Positions 58,369 to 64,000 of a stretch of DNA of 64,000 nt are shown here, one piece after another. Position 1 is the stretch's first letter; each line of letters begins with the position of its first letter. This stretch comes from an uncultured Bacteroidia bacterium. Its GTDB lineage: Bacteria > Bacteroidota > Bacteroidia > Bacteroidales > F082. A program made the position numbers and the translations under genes. The stretch covers positions 62,001 to 126,000 of the forward strand of contig CACYHP010000002.1 of NCBI GenBank assembly GCA_902774295.1, written 5' to 3'. Under the pieces are notes generated by a model. The model saw nothing but the letters and a program-made list of their open reading frames with translations, did not search any database and was not told where the DNA came from.

Positions 58369-59523
58369 ATGACACCAGAACAATTCGAAGATATTAGATC
58401 ATATACAGATGAAGAGATTCCAGCAGCAATGGAATACTTCGTCAACGATGAGACATCGATTTCTTTAGCCAGACTTGTACTTCCCGACAAATCGGACGAT
58501 GAAATCAAAGATCTGTTGAGAAGCATTAAGACCACTGATGAGTTTCAGCGCACCATGATGACACGTTTCGTCAGACTGATAACATCGACGACGATGAAAG
58601 GCGTTGACACTCAAGGCTTTAATTATCTTGAGAAAAACAAAGCATATCTTTTTACCGGCAACCATCGCGACATAACACTCGACGCGTTCATTCTGCAGAT
58701 GTATATGTACGAAAACGGGCTTGATACCTGTAACATCTCATTTGGCGACAACCTCATTTTGAACAAAACCATAGAGGTTTTCAGCAAGTCGAACAAGATG
58801 TTTAAAGTGCTCAGGTCGCAGAACGTCAGAGAGTTAGCTCAAAACTCACAGCATCTCTCAGATTACATCAGATATCTCATCAGAGAGAACAAATCGGTGT
58901 GGATTGCGCAGCGCAACGGAAGGACCAAGGACGGAAATGACAAGACCGATCACGGATTGATTAGTATGTTTATGATGTCAGGCGACAGGACAAACCTCGT
59001 TTCTAACCTTGTGGAGCTGAATATCACCCCTATCTCGACATCGTATGAATACGAGCCTTGCGCTATGATGAAAGCACGCGAGAGTTACCTCAAAGAACGT
59101 GACGGCGTTTACGTGAAAAAGCCGATGGAAGACATGGACAGCATTGTTTCAGGCATCAAAAAGAAGAAAGGCACGATGAACATAGCCATCTGTCCTACAA
59201 TCACTTACGATGAGCTGAAGCAGTATGAAGGCGCCGACAAGCACGAGATCATAAAAGCTGTCGCCGATATGATCGACGAGAGAATTTACGCCAACTATCG
59301 TTTGTATCCTAACAATTACATTGCATACGACTGGTTATCAGGCACTTCCACGTTTAAAAAGTATTACACTCAAGACGACAAAGACGTCTTCAAAGCATAT
59401 TGCGACAAGATTTTCTCGAAGCTTTATGAAGAGCTAGGAAGCGAAGCAGAGCCACGATTTACGGAGATTTTACTGGGGATTTATGCGATTCCGGTAAATA
59501 ATAAATTTTTTACAACCAAATAA
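58369..59523 (+). CDS. Glycerol-3-phosphate/lysophospholipid acyltransferase family protein
   Basis: 384 aa, no signal peptide. The acyltransferase block I is TGNHRDITLDAFIL (about 99-112). Further family features are IAQRNGRTKDGNDKTDHG (about 180-197) and ITPISTSYEYEPC. The long C-terminal part (about 240-384) is not recognised. Probably acts at the inner membrane in phospholipid or other acyl-lipid synthesis; the acceptor is unknown. It lies 6 bases after sppA in the same transcript. Confidence 0.85.
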   Translation: MTPEQFEDIRSYTDEEIPAAMEYFVNDETSISLARLVLPDKSDDEIKDLLRSIKTTDEFQRTMMTRFVRLITSTTMKGVDTQGFNYLEKNKAYLFTGNHRDITLDAFILQMYMYENGLDTCNISFGDNLILNKTIEVFSKSNKMFKVLRSQNVRELAQNSQHLSDYIRYLIRENKSVWIAQRNGRTKDGNDKTDHGLISMFMMSGDRTNLVSNLVELNITPISTSYEYEPCAMMKARESYLKERDGVYVKKPMEDMDSIVSGIKKKKGTMNIAICPTITYDELKQYEGADKHEIIKAVADMIDERIYANYRLYPNNYIAYDWLSGTSTFKKYYTQDDKDVFKAYCDKIFSKLYEELGSEAEPRFTEILLGIYAIPVNNKFFTTK

Positions 59524-59527
59524 TGGA

Positions 59528-59630
59528 TTGCCCTAAAGGGCAAGAAATCTTAAAAAAATCTAAAAAAATACTTGGAAGAAAATATTTAAGATTTTTTAAA
59601 TAGATTTTCTAAAGATTTTGAGCCGAAGGC
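59528..59630. terminator. Inverted-repeat region between convergent genes
   Basis: TTGCCC-TAAA-GGGCAA (59528-59543) is followed by AT-rich inverted sequence (AAATCTTAAAAAAATC...AAGATTTTTTAAATAG). It could serve as a bidirectional terminator for the acyltransferase and ABC-F genes. Confidence 0.5.
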
Positions 59631-59640
59631 GACCGAAAAA

Positions 59641-61557
59641 TTAGATAGCGAGTTCTCCCCATTTGTCGATTAAATACTGCAAATCTTCTTTCTTTTTGCC
59701 GTAATTCCAATAGAAGTTGTCATCGACAGTGACTTCGGGATGTGAGGCCGGATTTGCCATTATCTCGTCGAGAGTGGCGAGTTCCTTTTCGAGAGCGTCT
59801 ATCTGCTCCTCAAGCTTCTTGACTTCCTTTTCGACGCGGCGTTTCTCGCGGTCGTCGGCTTTCTTTGCCTCGTAATCGATTTTATTCTGGGAAACGGCTG
59901 GTGCCTGTTGCTGTTGTACCTTCTGCCGACGGTTCAAATCGTCGAGTTCCTTGAGGCGTTTCTCTTCGAGGAAATCGTAGATATCACCGATATATTCCTT
60001 GATATGAGGCTTCTTAAACTCATAAACCTTCGCCGTCAGACCTTGGAGGAAGTCACGGTCGTGGGAGACCACGATGAGAGTGCCGTCGAATTGCAGCAAT
60101 GCCGACTTCAGGATGTCTTTCGAGAGCATGTCGAGGTGGTTGGTAGGCTCGTCGAGCACCAGCAGATTCGTTGGGAAAAGCAGCATCTTTGCCAATGAAA
60201 GACGTGCTTTTTCGCCACCCGAGAGCACCTTCACCTTCTTGTCGATGGTCTCGCCGCTGAAAAGGAAAGCGCCGAGCAGCGACTTCACTTTCACGCGCAT
60301 GTCGCCAGTAGCCACATCGTCCAACGTCTCAAACACCGTCTTCTCCGGGTCGAGCATATCCTGTTGATTCTGAGCGTAATAGCCAATCTTCACCTCATGG
60401 CCGAGCTTCACCTCGCCGGTGTGGTCGAGCACACCGCAGATAATCTTCGCCAAGGTGGATTTTCCTTCGCCATTGCGGCCCACGAAAGCTATCTTCTCCC
60501 CTCTCGGGATAAGCAAATTGATATCGTTAAGAATGTTTTTCTCGCCATACGACTTCGACACATGGTTCAGCTCCAATGTCACCTTGCCGGAATGTGGCGC
60601 AGGCGGGAACTTAAAGTGCATCACCGACTTGTCGCGGTCGTCTATCTCCACCATGTCCATCTTCTCGAGCTGTTTCACACGCGACTGCACCTGTTTCGCC
60701 TTTGTTGCTTTATATCTGAAGCGCTCGATAAACGCCTCTATCTCCTTGATTTCGCGCTGCTGGTTGTCGAACGCCGCCTTCTGCATGTCGATACGTTCTT
60801 CACGACGCTCCACGAATTCAGTGTAGGCACATTTGTAGTCATAAATCTTACCACCCGAGATCTCTATTGTTCGAATCGTTATATGGTCGAGGAAGGCGCG
60901 GTCGTGCGACACCATGAAAATGGCGCCGTAATAGTTCTTCAGATAGCCTTCGAGCCATTGTATTGACTCGATGTCGAGGTGGTTGGTAGGCTCGTCGAGA
61001 AGCAGCAGTTTCGGCTTACGCAGCAATATCTTGGCAAGCTCCACACGCATCTGCCAGCCGTTGCTGAACTCGTTCATCTCACGCAGCATATCCTCATGGT
61101 CGAAGCCGAGTCCGACGAGGATTCGTTCAGCCTCACCTTCTGCCGAGTGACCTCCGATGAGGGTAAAGCGCTCGTTGAGAGCACTCATGCGCTCGCAGAG
61201 TTTCTGATAGCTATCGCTTTCATAATCAGTGCGTTGCGCAAGCTCATTCTGCAGCTGAGCCAGTTTCTTTTCTATCTGATGAAACTCCTCAAAAGCCGTC
61301 ATCGTCTCTTCGAGAACGGTCTTGGTGGAGTGTATATTCTTTTCCTGAGGCAGGTAGCCGATTGTGACGTCGTCTGACATCACCACGTTGCCGTGAGAAG
61401 GCTGTTCGAGACCTGCGATGATGCGTATCAGCGTGGTTTTTCCAGCTCCGTTCTTTCCCACGAGACCGATGCGGTCCTTCTCCCGAATCATGAAGTTGAT
61501 GTCGGTGAAGAGGTCCTGACCGGTGAAATGTATGCTAAGATTTTGTATTGAAATCAT
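59641..61557 (-). CDS. ABC-F family ATPase (Uup/YheS-like)
   Basis: 638 aa, two ABC domains with no membrane segment. First domain: Walker A GKNGAGKTTL, signature FSNGWQMRVELAKIL and LLLDEPTNHLD. The P-site tRNA interaction linker is about residues 240-320. Second domain: Walker A GRNGEGKSTL, signature LSGGEKARLSLAKML and LVLDEPTNHLD. The C-terminal coiled coil (about 560-625) is rich in Glu/Lys. ABC-F proteins act on stalled ribosomes, and some confer antibiotic resistance, but this one resembles the housekeeping type. Its ATG overlaps the endonuclease stop (ATGA). Confidence 0.93.
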   Translation of the reverse strand: MISIQNLSIHFTGQDLFTDINFMIREKDRIGLVGKNGAGKTTLIRIIAGLEQPSHGNVVMSDDVTIGYLPQEKNIHSTKTVLEETMTAFEEFHQIEKKLAQLQNELAQRTDYESDSYQKLCERMSALNERFTLIGGHSAEGEAERILVGLGFDHEDMLREMNEFSNGWQMRVELAKILLRKPKLLLLDEPTNHLDIESIQWLEGYLKNYYGAIFMVSHDRAFLDHITIRTIEISGGKIYDYKCAYTEFVERREERIDMQKAAFDNQQREIKEIEAFIERFRYKATKAKQVQSRVKQLEKMDMVEIDDRDKSVMHFKFPPAPHSGKVTLELNHVSKSYGEKNILNDINLLIPRGEKIAFVGRNGEGKSTLAKIICGVLDHTGEVKLGHEVKIGYYAQNQQDMLDPEKTVFETLDDVATGDMRVKVKSLLGAFLFSGETIDKKVKVLSGGEKARLSLAKMLLFPTNLLVLDEPTNHLDMLSKDILKSALLQFDGTLIVVSHDRDFLQGLTAKVYEFKKPHIKEYIGDIYDFLEEKRLKELDDLNRRQKVQQQQAPAVSQNKIDYEAKKADDREKRRVEKEVKKLEEQIDALEKELATLDEIMANPASHPEVTVDDNFYWNYGKKKEDLQYLIDKWGELAI

Positions 61558-62603
61558 TGCACCACTATTTTTTTAAGCACGGAATTACCGTTTCCGTTGA
61601 CGATATTCATGAAATACAAGCCGCTGGTGAACCCGCTGACGTCTATTGCCGGCTGTTCTTCATCTTGAACTGAAACTGTCAAAACCAGCTGTCCGACAGC
61701 GTTATACATATATACGACATCAAGATTCTCACCTTTTATGTTAACCGTCGTTGTGGCGGGGTTAGGATAAACATTGACCAAAACTGTATATTCGTTTTCA
61801 TCCACGCTCCAATGCGGATCCCATATTTTATTGGCGAATTCCGGATAATCGACGAATGGGTTTCTGTTGCGCTGGATGTTATAAACGGCGTTGTTTCTAT
61901 TGATTTCCTTAGCATCTACGGGGTCTTCCTCGTGCCAGCGCAGCAGCATCGTCATTGCCCAGTCTTTGATAACCGATTTCGTCGTCATCTCGGAGTTGTC
62001 CCAGCTGCCGTCTTCCTGATAGTAGCGTACGCTTACGTACATCATGGCGCGGGCGATGTCGCCTTTGTATTCGTCAATTGGTTCGAACACTGTGCCGTTG
62101 AATCCGCTCACTGCATTGGGGCCGAGTTTGCTGCCGTTTCGCGATGTCCACGAGGCGTTTCTAACCTCGCCGAAGGCATAATTGTCGCGTTTGTTATTGA
62201 CCCATCCGTCGGTAGGATACACATGGTGGAGGTCGGTTTTCTCGGTGCCGTCGTTGTTGGTCCACGACTGTGGCCACAGATGTTCACGGTTGTAGCAGTC
62301 GCCTTCGCCGTTGTAGCTGCCGCATTGGTCATTACCTAATACAAACTGATATGGAGGTGTTCCGTCAGGCACGTCGGAATAGATATCCCAGACATAGTTT
62401 GTGCCAGGTCTTTTATCTGTTTGATAATATGCGTTCCACAGTCCGCTATAGCCCACATGGTCGTCGTTCTTGATAATGCCATGCAGCTTGGCTTTCAGGG
62501 CGTTTCCGGTGAGGTTTTCGGTGCCATTGTAATACCCTTGCGGCTGGGCATGAAGCGTGGCAGCGGCGACTAAAAAAACTAAATATATATATAACTTCTT
62601 CAT
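61554..62603 (-). CDS. Secreted endonuclease I family nuclease with T9SS sorting domain
   Basis: 349 aa. Signal peptide MKKLYIYLVFLVAAATLHAQ. The endonuclease I (EndA/Vvn-like) domain is about 30-250, with YNREHLWPQSW, TDLHHVYPTDGWVNNKRDN and GDIARAMMYVSVRY, the beta-beta-alpha metal His site. The C-terminal 75 residues form a T9SS type A sorting domain (NVYPNPATTTVNI, MYNAVGQLV, GLYFMNIV, terminal IVVQ). It is predicted to be an extracellular DNase for nucleotide scavenging or biofilm DNA. Its translational coupling to the ABC-F gene seems incidental. Confidence 0.93.
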   Translation of the reverse strand: MKKLYIYLVFLVAAATLHAQPQGYYNGTENLTGNALKAKLHGIIKNDDHVGYSGLWNAYYQTDKRPGTNYVWDIYSDVPDGTPPYQFVLGNDQCGSYNGEGDCYNREHLWPQSWTNNDGTEKTDLHHVYPTDGWVNNKRDNYAFGEVRNASWTSRNGSKLGPNAVSGFNGTVFEPIDEYKGDIARAMMYVSVRYYQEDGSWDNSEMTTKSVIKDWAMTMLLRWHEEDPVDAKEINRNNAVYNIQRNRNPFVDYPEFANKIWDPHWSVDENEYTVLVNVYPNPATTTVNIKGENLDVVYMYNAVGQLVLTVSVQDEEQPAIDVSGFTSGLYFMNIVNGNGNSVLKKIVVQ

Positions 62604-62626
62604 AATTCAAGATTCAAAAACTAATA

Positions 62627-62878
62627 CTAAGACAACATTGTCTCGCAGCGGTCGATGATATTGTTTGCGAGGCGGAAACCCGTGTCGCACACGCCTTTTG
62701 CTTGATTTCCATCGTAATTCATATAAAGATGCATCACATCATAGCCGTCATTCATAAGAGCGAGCAGTTTCCTGTCGCGTTTCCCGACGGCTTCCTGATA
62801 GTCTTTGATATCAACTCGTGTCCGGCGGTCGTTCTCCACATAACGTCGCGCTTCTGCTATCGGATCTTTTTGTTTCAT
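62627..62878 (-). CDS. Small DUF5618-like protein, apparently internally shortened
   Basis: 83 aa. DPIAEARRYVEN at the N-terminus and LLALMNDGYDVMHLYMNYDG plus GFRLANNIIDRCETML at the C-terminus resemble the start and end of Bacteroidales DUF5618 proteins, usually about 120 aa as I remember them. The middle seems missing. It may be a natural short form or an internal deletion. Function unknown. A -7 element (TACCTTTG, 62921-62928) lies 42 bases upstream. Confidence 0.65.
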   Translation of the reverse strand: MKQKDPIAEARRYVENDRRTRVDIKDYQEAVGKRDRKLLALMNDGYDVMHLYMNYDGNQAKGVCDTGFRLANNIIDRCETMLS

Positions 62879-62920
62879 ATCTTTTACTTTTTAATTCCCA
62901 AACATAAAACATTTTCGTTG

Positions 62921-62928
62921 CAAAGGTA
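62921..62928 (-). promoter_or_regulatory. -7 promoter element (TACCTTTG) of the small DUF5618-like gene
   Basis: Reverse-strand TACCTTTG followed by C, 42 bases upstream of the ATG at 62878. Confidence 0.55.
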
Positions 62929-63071
62929 TAACTAAATATCGAAAGAGAGTCCATTATTTGGCAAAAAAATGCAGTTTTAATAATTTTTAACACAATTTGC
63001 AAAATTATGCAAAAAAACTTAAAAAATTTTAACAATTTAGAGGTGGTTATGCGATGGGAAAACAAAAAGGG

Positions 63072-64000
63072 CTAACGCACAAGGCGCACAGCATGCCCAC
63101 CGTTACGCATGTCTTTACAAACCACTATTGTAATCTCGTTTATGGGGCTTTTATCGAAGTCCATACCCCACGCATATATATCTTCTCCAGAGGTACTTGT
63201 CCAGTAGCATCCGAATTCACCAGTAGAGTTGACATCCCTAAGGAGGCGGGTGCCTACGGCAGGGAGGAATACAGAACCTGCAGCCTCCTCATCAGCCCAT
63301 GTTTCTTTTGTGTATGACGAAGCAACCGCCGTGTTGTTACCATCTGGGCGGAACACATACCCTTCCTGACCTGCGACTGTTGACCAACCATGGGTGTGGT
63401 TACTAATCAGATAGTTCCACTCTTCTTTTGAAAGAATAAACCAGTCATCGTGGCCATCAAGGTTGGCAGCGTTGGCTTTAATAGCCCAATCGTTACTGCC
63501 AAGTACGTTTCCTTCCCAATATATATTAGAGGTATTGTACGGTGCAATTCCATTCTCACCATTTGCGCCCCAGAGGAATAAGCTGACAACATCCTGATTG
63601 GCATAATCATCACCAACATTACCTTCTGTTTCAGCAATATCATACTGGTTTGTCATAAAGCTCCAAGTAGATGTTGATTTTGTGTACTGCAGGTTGCCAT
63701 GTGAAAAATGGACGGTCTTTCCACTGTCATTGACAGTAAATACATAGTCAATGTTGTCAACAGCTACCGCTGAACTGCCTGCGAGATAGGTGTTGGCGGT
63801 TATTGCGGGAACAGTGACATCGAAGTTGGTACCACCAATTGTAACAGTTGTAGCTGTTATATCAGCTGCTGGAAGAAGGATGGCCCATTTTGAGGTCTCG
63901 CTCTGCGAGTTCAATGTTATTACGCCTTTTGTGCCTATGGCTGCTATGGCGTTGTCAGGGTTCGCAAAACTGATGGTTGCCACTGTCGGCATATCAGTCA
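63072..64000 (-). CDS. Cell-surface protein C-terminal part (FISUMP/fibrobacter-succinogenes-type fold), 5' end outside window
   Basis: The frame is open through the window edge, so the true start lies beyond 64000; the ATG at 63992 is internal. An Ig-like repeat (about the first 90 visible residues, TISFANPDNAIAAIGTKGVI) precedes a C-terminal domain with VHFSHGNLQYT, WDFILSKEEWNYLI-type, GYVFRPDGN, SVFLPAVGTRL and a final NGGHAVRLVR. This pattern is common in large secreted repeat proteins of gut Bacteroidales, where the last domain resembles formylglycine-enzyme/C-lectin-like folds. No T9SS sorting domain follows. The role is unknown. Confidence 0.75.
   Translation of the reverse strand, partial: TDMPTVATISFANPDNAIAAIGTKGVITLNSQSETSKWAILLPAADITATTVTIGGTNFDVTVPAITANTYLAGSSAVAVDNIDYVFTVNDSGKTVHFSHGNLQYTKSTSTWSFMTNQYDIAETEGNVGDDYANQDVVSLFLWGANGENGIAPYNTSNIYWEGNVLGSNDWAIKANAANLDGHDDWFILSKEEWNYLISNHTHGWSTVAGQEGYVFRPDGNNTAVASSYTKETWADEEAAGSVFLPAVGTRLLRDVNSTGEFGCYWTSTSGEDIYAWGMDFDKSPINEITIVVCKDMRNGGHAVRLVR

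Noticed and set aside
59641-61557. ABC-F gene as an antibiotic-resistance determinant
   Set aside because: The long linker and C-terminal coiled coil are Uup/YheS-like housekeeping features. No resistance or mobile context was found.

Overview
The window looks like a chromosomal segment of an anaerobic member of the Bacteroidota, most likely Bacteroidales. Evidence: three secreted proteins end in type IX secretion (T9SS) sorting domains; the promoters have the -7 element TAnnTTTG and Shine-Dalgarno motifs are scarce; lipoproteins, an OmpA protein and an OprO/P porin imply an outer membrane; the glycine-lipid pair glsA/glsB is present; and the metabolism is anaerobic (class III ribonucleotide reductase NrdDG, indolepyruvate:ferredoxin oxidoreductase). 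Most of it is core genome. No intact prophage, insertion sequence, CRISPR array or antiphage island was found.

Layout. 1-4.7 kb: partial acyltransferase-GNAT fusion, iorAB, an M23 lipoprotein. 4.7-11.6 kb: a minus-strand run of exported proteins, a TPR/membrane sensor, a LuxR-type regulator and a hemerythrin protein. 11.8-16.2 kb: apparent operon nrdD-nrdG-glsA-glsB. 16.4-21 kb: apparent operon hisS-hutH-two membrane proteins-cytidylate kinase-like. 21.2-24.1 kb: creD, a hicBA toxin-antitoxin pair and a decayed insert flanked by 68-bp direct repeats. 24.0-28.3 kb: apparent operon prfB (programmed frameshift)-cstA-methyltransferase-DNPH1-like hydrolase. 28.3-33.9 kb: PAP2 phosphatase, recX, ydcF-like, YgiQ-type radical SAM, nucleosidase, M20 amidohydrolase. 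34-39.2 kb: a carboxyltransferase with a biotinyl-like domain that lacks its lysine, a large T9SS/Omp28 protein, a cysteate/threonine-synthase-like enzyme. 39.4-49 kb: two secreted C1B peptidases, an OprO/P porin, a lamin-tail lipoprotein, then CYTH-like, CYTH, DASS transporter and a membrane protein. 49-56.5 kb: YitT, three tRNAs, mutS, a SpoU methyltransferase, OmpA, a deoxynucleoside kinase, folK. 56.6-64 kb: sppA, an acyltransferase, an ABC-F ATPase, a secreted endonuclease I, a small protein and a truncated surface protein.

The most unusual layer is repeat DNA. (i) Short near-perfect palindromes lie between genes and also inside genes, with at least four in frame inside one methyltransferase gene. 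(ii) A dispersed repeat with core GTCATTTCGACC supplies the last codons of recX and of the TPR sensor. (iii) Heptanucleotide tandem repeats sit at gene ends, several of them containing stop codons. (iv) A 68-bp duplication of a gene 3' end brackets a dead polyvalent-kinase-like gene. The best candidates for undescribed biology are this repeat-derived coding sequence and the porin/CYTH/CYTH/DASS neighbourhood, which could form a phosphate or polyphosphate module (inference). Starts were chosen by signal peptides, family N-termini, overlaps and promoter position. No database search was possible.
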